A stretch of 64,000 nucleotides of DNA from Actinoplanes sichuanensis (GCF_033097365.1 NZ_AP028461.1:4402001-4466000), one strand, 5' to 3'. Shown: positions 26,895 through 35,443, counted from the first letter of the stretch. Notes: generated by a model not told the origin, from the sequence alone. A program made the numbers and translations.

Positions 26895-27554
26895 ATGCGG
26901 GTGTTGGTGGCGGATGACGAGCAGTTGCTGGCCGACACGGTCGCCAACGGTCTTCGCAGGTTGTCGATGGCCGTCGACGTGGTCTACGACGGTGACAGCG
27001 CCTCCGAGCGCCTCAGCGTGAACCGCTACGACGTCGCCGTCCTCGACCGGGACATGCCGGGCCGCACCGGCGACGAGGTGTGCCGGGAAGTCGCCGGGTC
27101 CCCCGACGGCACCAAGATCCTGATGCTCACCGCAGCGGCCGGTATCCGCGACCGGATCGACGGGCTCGGCCTGGGCGCGGACGACTACCTGACCAAACCG
27201 TTCGCCTTCGCCGAGCTCGCCGCCCGCGTACAGGCGCTGGCCCGGCGTTCCGGACCGGCGTTGCCACCCGTGCTGCAGCAGGCGGGAATCGTGCTGGACA
27301 GCACCCGACACACCGTGACCCGGGGCGGGACGACGCTCGCCCTGTCGGCTAAGGAGTTCGCCGTCCTGCACGTTCTGATGCGCGCCGCCGGCCGGGTCGT
27401 CAGCACCGAGGAACTGCTGGAGCAGGCCTGGGACGAACACGCGGACCCGCTCACCAACACGGTACGGATGACGGTCATGACGCTGCGCCGCAAGCTCGGC
27501 GAACCGTCCCCGATCCACACCGTGCGCCGGGTCGGCTACCGGCTCGGCTCGTGA
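26895..27554 (+). CDS. OmpR/PhoB-family response regulator
   Basis: 219 residues. The receiver domain has DDE at 7-9 and phospho-acceptor Asp51 in AVLDRDMPG, with Lys in LTKPFAF. The winged-helix domain runs from about 125 (LSAKEFAVLHVLMRAAGRVV, RRVGYRLGS). Its TGA overlaps the GTG of the kinase gene, so the two are translated together. Confidence 0.93.
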   Translation: MRVLVADDEQLLADTVANGLRRLSMAVDVVYDGDSASERLSVNRYDVAVLDRDMPGRTGDEVCREVAGSPDGTKILMLTAAAGIRDRIDGLGLGADDYLTKPFAFAELAARVQALARRSGPALPPVLQQAGIVLDSTRHTVTRGGTTLALSAKEFAVLHVLMRAAGRVVSTEELLEQAWDEHADPLTNTVRMTVMTLRRKLGEPSPIHTVRRVGYRLGS

Positions 27555-28645
27555 GCGGCCGTTCTCCGGCGCGGCGGATCCTCGCGCTCTGCGCGATCGT
27601 TCTCGTCGTGGCCCAGCTTCGGCCACGGGCCGTCGATCTGGCCTTCAACATGTGGCGGGAGCTCGGCCCCTCCTGGTGCACGATGGATGTCACCTTCGTA
27701 CCCACCGAGCAGACCTCGACGGTGTGCACGCTCGTCTACCGGTGGCCGAGCGTCCCCGTGCTGCTCGTCTCCGCGATGGTGCTCGCCGTCATGCTGGCCG
27801 CGTGTTATCCGGCGATGCGCTGGTGCCTCCGGCCGCTGCGTGACATGGTGGCGGCGATCAGCGACGCCGGGCCGCAGAACCTCGGCCACCGGCTGCGCCT
27901 CGGCTCCGGCTCCGGCGAGCTCGCCGTGCTGGGCCGGGCGATCGACAGCATGATGGACCGGATCGCCGTCGGTTACGAGGCCCAGCGCCGATTCGCCGCG
28001 AACGCGTCACACGAGTTGCGGACCCCGCTCGCGGTTCAGCGGACCCTGATCGAGGTCAGCATGGCCGACGAACTCACCGCCGACCAGCTCGACCTGCTCA
28101 CCGAGCAGTTGCTGAGCACCAACGAGCGCAACGAACGCCTCGTCGAAGGGCTGCTCGTCCTCGCCGAGAGCGACCGCGGCCTGGCCGGCCGGATGCCGAT
28201 ACGCCTCGACCTGATCACCGCCGCCGTACTCGACGCGCACCGCAAGAGCGCGGCCAAAGCCGGAGTGACGATCACCAGCGACCTGCAGCCCCGGACCGTG
28301 TTCGGCGAACAGGTGCTGCTGGAACGGCTGGTCACCAACCTCGTGCAGAACGCCGTGAAATACAACCGGCGCGACGGAACCATCGACGTCCGCGTCGGCG
28401 ACGACCCCGCCCTGATCGTCGTCAACACCGGCGACGACGTACCGTCCGAGATCGTGTCGAGCCTGTTCGAGCCCTTCCGACGCGGGTCGGGCACCCGCGT
28501 CGACCACAGCGGCGGCGCAGGACTCGGGTTGGCGATCGCCCGGTCCATCACCCAGGCCCACGACGGGCTGATCACCGCCTCCTCGACCGGTCAGGACGGC
28601 CTGCGTGTCGAGGTCTCGCTGCCGACCGGCCCACTACGCGACTGA
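27551..28645 (+). CDS. Two-component sensor histidine kinase
   Basis: 364 residues. Transmembrane segments at about 9-24 and 68-86 flank a short 44-residue outside loop that contains two Cys (SWCTMD, TVCTLV), a possible redox or metal feature. HAMP follows (LRPLRDMVAAISDAG), then HisKA with phospho-acceptor His154 (NASHELRTPLAV) and HATPase_c (NLVQNAVKYNRRDG, GGAGLGLAIARSI). It partners the overlapping OmpR-type regulator. No target site is obvious. Confidence 0.92.
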   Translation: MSGRSPARRILALCAIVLVVAQLRPRAVDLAFNMWRELGPSWCTMDVTFVPTEQTSTVCTLVYRWPSVPVLLVSAMVLAVMLAACYPAMRWCLRPLRDMVAAISDAGPQNLGHRLRLGSGSGELAVLGRAIDSMMDRIAVGYEAQRRFAANASHELRTPLAVQRTLIEVSMADELTADQLDLLTEQLLSTNERNERLVEGLLVLAESDRGLAGRMPIRLDLITAAVLDAHRKSAAKAGVTITSDLQPRTVFGEQVLLERLVTNLVQNAVKYNRRDGTIDVRVGDDPALIVVNTGDDVPSEIVSSLFEPFRRGSGTRVDHSGGAGLGLAIARSITQAHDGLITASSTGQDGLRVEVSLPTGPLRD

Positions 28646-28678
28646 CGCAGCGGGCACCTTCCGACCGGCGTGCGCCGT

Positions 28679-29302
28679 TCACGCCGGTAGCCCGTACTGC
28701 GCCACGGAGTGGACCGTTCCCTCGGCCAGCCGATAGGACAGGCCGACGACGGCGCACCGGCCGGCCGCCACCCGCGCGGCCAACGACTGCGAGCGCTCCA
28801 CCAGCCCCGCGACGGTACGCCGGATGTGTTCGTCGACGAACTGGTCGATGTCGGTGAGTCCTTTGGCCCGCGCGGCGAGCACGCTGGGCATGACGCGTTC
28901 GACCACGTCTCCGAGGTAGCCCGCCGGCGCCGTGCCCCCGCGTTCGGCCGCCGCGGCCTCGATGACAGCGCCGCAGGAGTCATGACCCAACACGACGACC
29001 AGAGGCGCGCCCAGCACGGTGACGCCGTACTCGATGCTGCCCAGCACCTCCGCCCCGGCGACATGCCCGGCGGTACGCACCACGAACAGGTCACCCAGCC
29101 CACGGTCGAAGATGATCTCCGCGGCGAGGCGCGAGTCCGAACAACCGAACAGCACCGCGAACGGGCGCTGCCCCGGCGCCGACTGCGCGCGGCGATCAGC
29201 GTCCTGGTGGGGATGCAGACGCTCGCCACGCACGAAGCGTGAGTTGCCGTCCAGCAGCATGGCGTACGCCTCAGCAGGCGTGGACTGGCCAAGATCAGAC
29301 AT
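28679..29302 (-). CDS. Beta-class carbonic anhydrase
   Basis: 207 residues. Zinc ligands Cys54, His107 and Cys110 and the Asp56-Arg58 dyad are present in CSDSR and HDSC. The order VRTAGHVAGAEVLGSIEYGV and LVVVLGHDSCGAV is typical. It interconverts CO2 and bicarbonate in the cytosol. It is transcribed alone, convergent with the sensor kinase. Confidence 0.94.
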   Translation of the reverse strand: MSDLGQSTPAEAYAMLLDGNSRFVRGERLHPHQDADRRAQSAPGQRPFAVLFGCSDSRLAAEIIFDRGLGDLFVVRTAGHVAGAEVLGSIEYGVTVLGAPLVVVLGHDSCGAVIEAAAAERGGTAPAGYLGDVVERVMPSVLAARAKGLTDIDQFVDEHIRRTVAGLVERSQSLAARVAAGRCAVVGLSYRLAEGTVHSVAQYGLPA

Positions 29303-29390
29303 GCGACCAACCTAAGCCGACGGCGCCCGTACCGCCGCCGGATACCGGCTGTTGGACGCTCCGACACCGGCCACACAACGGATCCGGCCG

Positions 29391-30155
29391 TCAGCCGCGC
29401 AGCGCGTCACCGAGCCAGGCCCGCGCGTCGGCCAGCAGCGACGTCGCCAGTTCCGTGGTCGCGGCCCAATTCTCGAAGCCGTGCGCACCACCGGGCACGA
29501 TCGTCAGGACGGTGTCCACGCCCGCATCCCGCAGCCGGGCGGCGTACTCCACGATCTCGTCGTGGAAGAGCTCGATGTCGCCGGTGTACAACCACGCCGG
29601 CGCGAGCCCGGTCAGGTCCGAGCGACGGGCCGGCACCGCATACGCGGGCACCTCCGCGGCGCCGGCGGGCCGGCCGAGGTAGGAACTCCAGCCGAACCGG
29701 TTGGAGTTGTTGTTCCAGACGAAGTGGTCCAGTTCGTCGAGTTCCGTCCGACCCGCCGTCCGGTCGTCGAGCATCGGCGCGAACAGCCACTGCGCGACGG
29801 GCTGCCGACCGCCCGCGTCGTGCAGCCGCTGCACCAGGCTCGCGGCGATGCCGCCGCCCGCACTCTCGCCGCCGGCCGCGATCCGCGCCGGATCCACACC
29901 GAGAGCGGCGGCATTCGCCGACATCCACTCCCACGATGCGAACGCGTCGTCCAGGGCCGCCGGATACAGCGCTTCCGGGGCCAGGCGATACTCGACTGAG
30001 ACGACCGTGATGCCCTCGCGGCGCAGCTGCCGATGGATCCGGTCGGCGCCGTGAGTGAAGCCGGACGCCTCCCAGACCTCGTAGATGTTGGAGATCAGTC
30101 CGGGGTCGACCAGGACCCGGTCACACCGCTGCTCAGCCTGCTTGACCCACTGGAA
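29391..30155 (-). pseudogene. Alpha/beta hydrolase (HSL-type esterase), N-terminus lost
   Basis: The minus-strand frame is open from a TAA at 30156-30158 but has no start codon in its first part. VSVEYRLAPEALYPAALDDA, the nucleophile loop GGESAGGG, PMLDDRT with the Asp region and PGGAHGFENW with the His are all present. The oxyanion motif HGGG that should precede VSVEYRLAPE by about 30 residues is missing; the sequence there (NIYEVWEASGFTHGADRIHR) is shortened. The break lies beside an IS5-type transposase fragment, so a transposition or deletion probably removed the 5' end. Confidence 0.7.
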
Positions 30156-30174
30156 TTAGAGCGCATCTGACGGA

Positions 30175-30355
30175 TCACGGTTGGCTCCGGTCCGGTTTGG
30201 CGCGGAGCCAAATCATGATCGAGGCGACGGTTACCGTTGCCTCGTAACGGTCTTTGAGCTTGTCGTACCTGGTCGCGACAGCCCGGAACTGCTCGAGCCG
30301 ATGGAAGGCCCGTTCGACCCGGTTACGGTCCTTGTACCGCTGTGCGACAGTCGTC
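30175..30355 (-). mobile_element. IS5-family transposase, C-terminal fragment
   Basis: The minus strand reads RYKDRNRVERAFHRLEQFRA then VATRYDKLKDRYEATVTVAS and IMIWLRAKPDRSQP before TGA (30177-30175). This is the characteristic end of IS5-group DDE transposases (R-x-x-V-E-R-x-F-x-R-L, the E being the last catalytic residue). No other part of the element remains. It abuts the truncated hydrolase on one side and the 3' end of a kinase on the other. Confidence 0.75.
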
Positions 30356-31714
30356 AGGGGCGTGCCCCGGCTCGGCTAGCGGGAGCCGGATGGTGATGGC
30401 CGTCCCGCCTGCGGGCGGTGAGGCGGCCGAGACGGTTCCGCCGTGGGCGGTGACCAGTTCGCGGACCACGGCCAGGCCGATCCCGGATCCGACGATCGAC
30501 CGGGCGTGGCAGCCACGCCAGAGCCGTTGGAAGACGTGCGGGAGGTCGTCGGCGGGGATCCCGGGGCCGGTATCGGCGATCTCCAGGACGGCGTTGTCGT
30601 GCTCGGGATGCCCGCGGATGGTGAGGTGATCGCCGGGCCGGCAATAGCGTGCGGCGTTGGCGAGCAGGTTGGTGACGGCCTGGTGCAGCCGGTCCGGGTC
30701 GGCCCACACCGGCAGGGTGACCGCGAGGTCTGTGCGGACGTGCAGCCCGGCCGCGTCCAGTGGCGTCCGGTAGGCGGCCAACGCTGTGCGGGCGATGTCT
30801 GCCAGATCGGCGTCGGTGCGGTGCAGGGACAGGGCTGCGGACTCGGCGGCGGACAGGTCGGCGAGGTCCTGCACGACCCGGCCCAGGCGTAGCGTCTGGT
30901 CATGCAGGGCGGCGAGACGTTCGGTGTCCGGGTCGCGCAGGCCGTCGCGGAGTTCCTCGAGGCCCGCCTGCAGCGCGGCCAACGGGGTACGCAGTTCGTG
31001 GGCGACGTCGGCGGCGAGGCTGCGTCGGACCTGATCGGCGTGGACCAGATCGTCGGCCATGGTGTCGAAGGCGCGGGCGAGCTCCCCGAGTTCGCCAGGA
31101 CCGTCGATGCCGGCGCGGGCGCCCGGTTGGCCGGCGGCGAACCGGCGGGCGGCGACGGTGAGGGCCTGCAGCGGGCGGGCCAGTCGTCGGGTCACGTAGC
31201 CCGCCGCGGCCAGGGCGGTGAGCAGGGCGAACGCGGCGGCGCCGAGAACCCAGGACCAGGCGACCGCCGAGCCGCCGGTGACCGCGGTGGTGAAGACGAG
31301 CCGGACGCTGCCCACGTTCTGTCCGCCGACCACGACGGATGCCTGCACGACCGCGCCCGTCGTGCTGTCGCTGTGCATCGTCGCCATGCCCGCTCCCATG
31401 CCTCGGCCCGGCCACACCATGCGGGCGGAGCGGTCGAGCACGATCAACCGGGCACCGGCAGCGCCGGCGGTCGCGGACGCGGCATCGAGGTCGGCGCCGT
31501 TCCAGCCGTCGGCGTGCTGGTAGGCGACGGCTGCGGCTTCGGCCGTACGTGCGGCGGCCTGCTCACGGTCGCCCTGCTGGGCGCTGGTCAGGCCGCGGGC
31601 GGTGCCGACCAGCGCGGCGGCGGTGAGGACGGCGACGGAGGACAGCGCGACGAAGAGAAACGCGGCGAACAGGCGTCGCCCGAGCGGGCTGCGGAACCAT
31701 CGGTCAGCGGTCAT
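30323..31714 (-). CDS. Sensor histidine kinase of the sulfur operon; 3' end altered by IS fragment
   Basis: 463 residues. Transmembrane helices at about 15-38 and 152-172 enclose a periplasmic-side sensor of about 110 residues containing a Met/His-rich loop (GRGMGAGMATMHSD) that could bind a soft metal. HAMP, HisKA with His239 (ADVAHELRTPLAAL) and HATPase_c (NLLANAARYCRPGD, GSGIGLAVVRELVTAHGG) are complete. The last residues (CRTAVQGP) run into the IS5 fragment, so the original stop was probably lost. It overlaps the response-regulator gene by 11 bases and closes the six-gene operon that begins with sqr. Confidence 0.9.
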   Translation of the reverse strand: MTADRWFRSPLGRRLFAAFLFVALSSVAVLTAAALVGTARGLTSAQQGDREQAAARTAEAAAVAYQHADGWNGADLDAASATAGAAGARLIVLDRSARMVWPGRGMGAGMATMHSDSTTGAVVQASVVVGGQNVGSVRLVFTTAVTGGSAVAWSWVLGAAAFALLTALAAAGYVTRRLARPLQALTVAARRFAAGQPGARAGIDGPGELGELARAFDTMADDLVHADQVRRSLAADVAHELRTPLAALQAGLEELRDGLRDPDTERLAALHDQTLRLGRVVQDLADLSAAESAALSLHRTDADLADIARTALAAYRTPLDAAGLHVRTDLAVTLPVWADPDRLHQAVTNLLANAARYCRPGDHLTIRGHPEHDNAVLEIADTGPGIPADDLPHVFQRLWRGCHARSIVGSGIGLAVVRELVTAHGGTVSAASPPAGGTAITIRLPLAEPGHAPDDCRTAVQGP

Positions 31715-32396
31715 GGGACCACCCGAGGCGGTATCCGACGCCGAGGACGGTTTGGACGATCTCGCTGCCGGGGTCGCCGAGTTTGCGGCGCAGGTTCCTC
31801 ACATGGGAGTCGATGGTGCGTTCATAACCGGTGAACTCGTAGCCGCGGACCCGGTTGACCAGCTCGTATCGGGAGAAGACCCGGCCGGGCGTGGCCGCCA
31901 GAACGGCCAGCAGCCCCCATTCGGTCGGGGTCAGTTCCAGCACGGTGCCGTCGAGCGACGTCTCGTGCCGAGTGCCGTCGATGCGTAGCCGCCCACCGCC
32001 GTAGGTTGTCGCGTTCGGCTCGGCGGCGGCGCTGTGGGTGCGGTGTAGGACGGCCTGGACACGCAGGACGAGTTCGGTGGGGCTGAACGGTTTGGTGACG
32101 TAGTCGTCGGCGCCGCGGCGTAGCCCGTCGATGCGGTCCTCGACCTGGCTGCGTGCGGTCAGCACCACCACCGGCACCTCGTCGCCCTGGCGGGCGGCGG
32201 CCAGCACGTCGAGGCCGTCCACATCGGGCAGGCTCAGATCGAGGACGACCAGGTCCAGGCCTCCGGTCTCCAGCAGGCTCAGCGCCTCGGCGCCGGAGCC
32301 GGTGGTGTGCACGGTGTGCCCGGCTCGTTCGAGGTAGCGGCGTACCACGTCGCGTAGTTCGCGGTCGTCCTCGACCACGAGGACCGAACCGGGCAT
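31704..32396 (-). CDS. OmpR/PhoB-family response regulator of the sulfur operon
   Basis: 230 residues. Acidic Glu9-Asp10-Asp11, phospho-acceptor Asp53 (LVVLDLSLPDVDG) and Lys in VTKPFSP mark the receiver domain; the winged helix starts near 130 (LTPTEWGLLAVLAATPGRVF). It lies 25 bases after the OsmC gene and overlaps the kinase gene, so all are on one transcript. The position suggests that the pair senses a condition linked to sulfide or persulfide handling (inference). Confidence 0.92.
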   Translation of the reverse strand: MPGSVLVVEDDRELRDVVRRYLERAGHTVHTTGSGAEALSLLETGGLDLVVLDLSLPDVDGLDVLAAARQGDEVPVVVLTARSQVEDRIDGLRRGADDYVTKPFSPTELVLRVQAVLHRTHSAAAEPNATTYGGGRLRIDGTRHETSLDGTVLELTPTEWGLLAVLAATPGRVFSRYELVNRVRGYEFTGYERTIDSHVRNLRRKLGDPGSEIVQTVLGVGYRLGWSHDR

Positions 32397-32421
32397 GGCT
32401 GGTGTCCTCCTGACGTCTCGG

Positions 32422-32823
32422 CTACTCGACGGTGACGGTGACGGCGGGTGGGTGGGTGAGGGTGTTGTGGACGGTGCAGTGCCCGGCCACGGCGGTCAGC
32501 GCCGGGAGGCGCTCGGCGGGAAAGCCCGCGGGTGGTTGGACGGTGACCCGGATGGCGGTGACTCGGGCGGGCCGGTCGGTGGCCATGTCGAATTCGGCTC
32601 GCACGCGTAGCCCGGTCCGGTCGTAGCCGTGCCGGTGAAGGTACCGGCCGGCGTAGAAGGCCACGCAGGCGGCGAGGGACGCGGCGAACAGTTCGGTCGG
32701 GGTGGGTGCCTTGTCGGTGCCTCCGGCGTCGGCCGGTTGGTCGACGGTGAGGTGGTGGCCGCGTACCCGGATCTGGTAGGTGTCGCCGTCGAGGTGGCCG
32801 ACGTCGACGTGCCCGCTGGTCAT
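32422..32823 (-). CDS. OsmC-family thiol peroxidase/hydrolase
   Basis: 133 residues. The two conserved catalytic cysteines are present: Cys53 in SLAACVAFYAG and Cys116 in VAGHCTVHN, with the Glu of PTELFAASL. OsmC/Ohr proteins reduce organic hydroperoxides, and several act on persulfides. In this operon, downstream of sqr, dsrC/tusE and dsrE, a role in persulfide detoxification is attractive but unproven. It begins 13 bases after the DsrE stop. Confidence 0.88.
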   Translation of the reverse strand: MTSGHVDVGHLDGDTYQIRVRGHHLTVDQPADAGGTDKAPTPTELFAASLAACVAFYAGRYLHRHGYDRTGLRVRAEFDMATDRPARVTAIRVTVQPPAGFPAERLPALTAVAGHCTVHNTLTHPPAVTVTVE

Positions 32824-32836
32824 GTCCGCCTCCGGG

Positions 32837-33349
32837 TCAGATGAAGAGAAGCTGGGCGCCGTCGGTCTTCTCGATGAAGTCGGCGGCGTTGATGATGTCC
32901 TCGACCTCTTTGTAGAGGTCGTCCTTGGTCAGGTGCATCATGTCGGCGGACATCCGGCAGGCCCACAGGTGGCCGCCGGAGGCGACGATCTGTTCGAGGA
33001 ATTCGGGGATCTCGGGCACGCCGACCTCGGCGATCTGCTTGCGCATCTGGTGGGTGGCCATCGCGGTGATGCCGGGCAGGCCGCCGAGGCCCTGGGGCAG
33101 GTGGGTGGCGGTGTTGCCGAGTGGGGTGAATTTCAGGTCGGCCATCCGCGACTTCGTGATGATGTCGAAGCCCCAGAAGGTGAAGAACAGGTGGGTCTCG
33201 ACGCCTTCGCCGAGGGCGGCGTTGGCCAGGATGAGGCCGGGGTAGGCCATGTCGAGGGTGCCCTTGGAGCAGATGATGGCGAGCTTGCGGCCGGTGGTGG
33301 ACTCGTCGCCGAAGTCGGGGACGATCATCGGCGCTGCTGGGGTTGTCAT
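32837..33349 (-). CDS. DsrE/DsrF-like sulfur-carrier protein (DsrE2-type)
   Basis: 170 residues. The DsrE fold appears as RKLAIICSKGTLDMAYPGLI, ALGEGVETHLFFTFWG, and the signature GGHLWACRMSADMMHL. Cys131 in that motif is the persulfide-carrying residue of this family; Cys27 is a second candidate. Two hydrophobic patches suggest membrane association like that of DsrE2. It would pass sulfane sulfur between SQR-derived persulfide and the DsrC/TusE partner encoded immediately upstream (13-base gap). Confidence 0.87.
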   Translation of the reverse strand: MTTPAAPMIVPDFGDESTTGRKLAIICSKGTLDMAYPGLILANAALGEGVETHLFFTFWGFDIITKSRMADLKFTPLGNTATHLPQGLGGLPGITAMATHQMRKQIAEVGVPEIPEFLEQIVASGGHLWACRMSADMMHLTKDDLYKEVEDIINAADFIEKTDGAQLLFI

Positions 33350-33362
33350 GGCGAGTCTCCGT

Positions 33363-33677
33363 TCAGACGCAGCCGTGCGGTTTGGGCAGGCCGGCGATGT
33401 AGGCCATCTTCTTGGCCGGCTTTTTGGGGAAGAGCGTGAACAGTTCCTTGGTGGGGATGCCGCCGAGGGTGCTGACGCGGCGCAGGTTCGCGGTCTCGCC
33501 CTGGGTGGCGTAGTCGGCGCGCAGGAAGTCGATGGCCTTGCGGTGCGCGTCGGTCAGCTCGATGCCGATCTGCGCGGCGAGTTGCTCTGCCAGGTCGGGG
33601 TCCCATTCGTCGTACGTGGTCAGGAAACCTTCGTCGTCGACGTGGATGTCGCGGCCTGCGATGGTGGTGACGGGCAT
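33363..33677 (-). CDS. DsrC/TusE-family sulfur-relay protein
   Basis: 104 residues from ATG 33677, chosen because AGGAG lies eight bases upstream (an in-frame GTG at 33686 has none). The family ends with a flexible arm bearing a penultimate cysteine: here PKPHGCV, Cys103 of 104. The second conserved Cys of true DsrC (about ten residues earlier) is absent (KMAYIAGLPKPHG), so it is TusE-like and can carry persulfide but not form the DsrC trisulfide loop. It sits between sqr and dsrE with 5- and 13-base gaps. Confidence 0.87.
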   Translation of the reverse strand: MPVTTIAGRDIHVDDEGFLTTYDEWDPDLAEQLAAQIGIELTDAHRKAIDFLRADYATQGETANLRRVSTLGGIPTKELFTLFPKKPAKKMAYIAGLPKPHGCV

Positions 33678-33682
33678 GGTGG

Positions 33683-34924
33683 TCACTCCTGGGGTGTCGG
33701 GATGTTCTTGCCGGCCATCGACATGTGCGCCGGTAGCGGGATCGGCCGGCCGGGGAGCAGGACGTGCCAGTACATCCAGCGGAACGCGAGCTTGCCCCAG
33801 TGGTTGACGGCGGCCTCGTCGAGCAGCCGGAACGGGCCGAGCGTCGGCACCGGGTAGCTGCCCGGCAGCGGCTCGGTGTCGTAGTTGAAGTCGATGAGCA
33901 GGGCCCTGCCGTCACCGGACTCGACGAAGCAGTTGGCGTGTCCGTCGAACGATCCGGTCATCGGCCGGCCGGCGGCGTACTCGAGGAAGTTGTCGATGAA
34001 CACCTCGACGGCGAAATGGGCGACCGAGCCGGCCTTGGATGTCGGGATGTCGTTGGCGTCGCCGAGGGCGAAGATGTCGTCGTGGCCCTTGGCCAGCATG
34101 GTGTGCCGGTCCACCGGGACGAGGTTGAGTTCGTTGCCCAGCCCGGACCGGGCCACGTAGTCGGCGCCCATGTTCAGCGGCACCGTGACCAGCAGGTCGA
34201 ACGGGATCTCACGCTCGTCGTACGAGACGAGGGTGGTGCCGTCGATCCGCTCGGCCAGGAAGTCGGCCTCGACGGCGATCTTCCGATCATCAAGCATCGA
34301 GCCGAGACGTGCGGACGCGACAGGCTTGGTGAACGCTCCCGGCAGCGGCGTCGCGTAGACCAGTTCAACCCGATCGCGTATGCCGCGCCGGCGGAAGTAC
34401 GCGTCGGCGAGGAAGGCGAACTCCAGCGGCGCGACCGGGCACTTGATCGGCACGTCGGTGATGTGCACGACCAGCCGGCCGCCCTCGAACCGGTCGAGGG
34501 CCCTGGCCAGGGCGAGGGCTCCGTCGTAGGTGTAGAAGTCGAAGATGCGCTCACGCCACTGCCCGCCGTCGAGCATCCCCGGAGTCTGGTCCGGCCGTGG
34601 GGTCACCCCGGTGGCGATCACCAGGTAGTCGTAGGGCAGTTCTCGGCCGTCGGTCAGCAGCACGCGATTCCGGTCAGCGGCCACCCGGTCGACTTCGCCG
34701 TACACCAGGTCGACACCGTCGGTGATCAGCGGGCGGGTCGGCCGGGTCACCTGCTCGGGTGTATAAGCGCCGAACGGCAGGAACAGGTAGCCAGGCTGGT
34801 AGAAGTGCGTGTCGCTGGGCTCGACCACGCTGATCAGCCATTGGTCGGGGGCCAGACGGTGGCGCAGCTTGTTGACCACCATCGTGCCCGCCGTGCCGGC
34901 ACCCACTACCAGAAGCCTGCGCAT
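33683..34924 (-). CDS. sqr: Sulfide:quinone oxidoreductase
   Basis: 413 residues from ATG 34924, with GGAGG upstream. The FAD-binding start LLVVGAGTAGTMVVNKLRHR is at residues 4-22, a second dinucleotide-type segment is near 95-110 (YDYLVIATGVTPRP), and GDANDIP is near 288. Two cysteines at 162 (PIKCPVAP) and 332 (HANCFVES) match the catalytic pair of SQR. A hydrophobic, amphipathic C-terminus would dock it on the membrane. It oxidises H2S and reduces quinone, making persulfide. It is the first gene of a six-gene operon. Confidence 0.9.
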   Translation of the reverse strand: MRRLLVVGAGTAGTMVVNKLRHRLAPDQWLISVVEPSDTHFYQPGYLFLPFGAYTPEQVTRPTRPLITDGVDLVYGEVDRVAADRNRVLLTDGRELPYDYLVIATGVTPRPDQTPGMLDGGQWRERIFDFYTYDGALALARALDRFEGGRLVVHITDVPIKCPVAPLEFAFLADAYFRRRGIRDRVELVYATPLPGAFTKPVASARLGSMLDDRKIAVEADFLAERIDGTTLVSYDEREIPFDLLVTVPLNMGADYVARSGLGNELNLVPVDRHTMLAKGHDDIFALGDANDIPTSKAGSVAHFAVEVFIDNFLEYAAGRPMTGSFDGHANCFVESGDGRALLIDFNYDTEPLPGSYPVPTLGPFRLLDEAAVNHWGKLAFRWMYWHVLLPGRPIPLPAHMSMAGKNIPTPQE

Positions 34925-34948
34925 CGCCGCCACCTCCGCCACCCTCTG

Positions 34949-34964
34949 ATACCCCCCACGGTAT
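34949..34964. promoter_or_regulatory. CsoR/CstR-like operator in front of sqr
   Basis: ATACCCCCCACGGTAT, with ATACC/GGTAT inverted arms around a C-rich centre, 25 bases upstream of the sqr start. CsoR-family repressors, including the persulfide sensor CstR that controls sqr and sulfur-transferase genes in Staphylococcus, use ATACC-C(n)-GGTAT-type sites. No CsoR-family gene lies in the window. Confidence 0.5.
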
Positions 34965-34990
34965 TCGCGGGGGTCGGGTGGCCGTAGGGG

Positions 34991-35019
34991 CCGAGGTCCC
35001 GTCCGGGACGGGACCTCGG
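34991..35019 (-). terminator. 14-bp hairpin between PIG-L relic and sqr
   Basis: Arms 34991-35004 and 35006-35019 are perfect complements with a single-base centre. It lies just after the minus-strand stop at 35021 and upstream of the sqr promoter. Confidence 0.7.
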
Positions 35020-35020
35020 G

Positions 35021-35400
35021 TCAGGCCGGCGACAGGAACAGCTTTTCCATTCGTTCCAGGTTGGCGCTCTGGTCCTCGCCCTCGCCGGCGGTCATGCATT
35101 GTTGCAGCCCACTGGAGATGATCTTGAGCCCGGCGCGGTCGAGCGCCCGGGAGACACCCGCCGCGCCGTGGTGATCGACCCACGCCGGGACATCGCCGAG
35201 TACCTTGCCGACGCCGTGGGCACCGTGCAGGGTGGGCGCCTCGCCGTGGGTGAAGCAGAGCACGGTGACCGGGACGCCACGCTCGACAAGTTCACCGATG
35301 ACCGCGCCGAGGCCGAACGACTCGTCGTCCGGATAGCCACCAGGGCCAGCACCCCGTCATCGCCGGCAGGTCGTCGAGGGCCTCTGCTGCTCCGTTCTGC
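35021..35400 (-). pseudogene. PIG-L/LmbE-type deacetylase relic, frameshifted
   Basis: DDGVLALVA in one minus-strand frame should continue HPDDESFGLGAV; instead YPDDESFGLGAVIGELVERG is found in the next frame (break near 35337-35342). LCFTHGEAPTLHG follows. The PDDE zinc motif is kept but its preceding His is lost. After residue 50 the sequence (AWVDHHGAAGVSRALDRAG, ISSGLQQCMTAGEGEDQSAN) no longer matches PIG-L proteins, so this may be a fused remnant. No start codon fits. Confidence 0.4.
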
Positions 35401-35443
35401 CGCGGCTGGGGCCGGGTCGCCTCAGCAGCGGCAGCGTCGTCTG

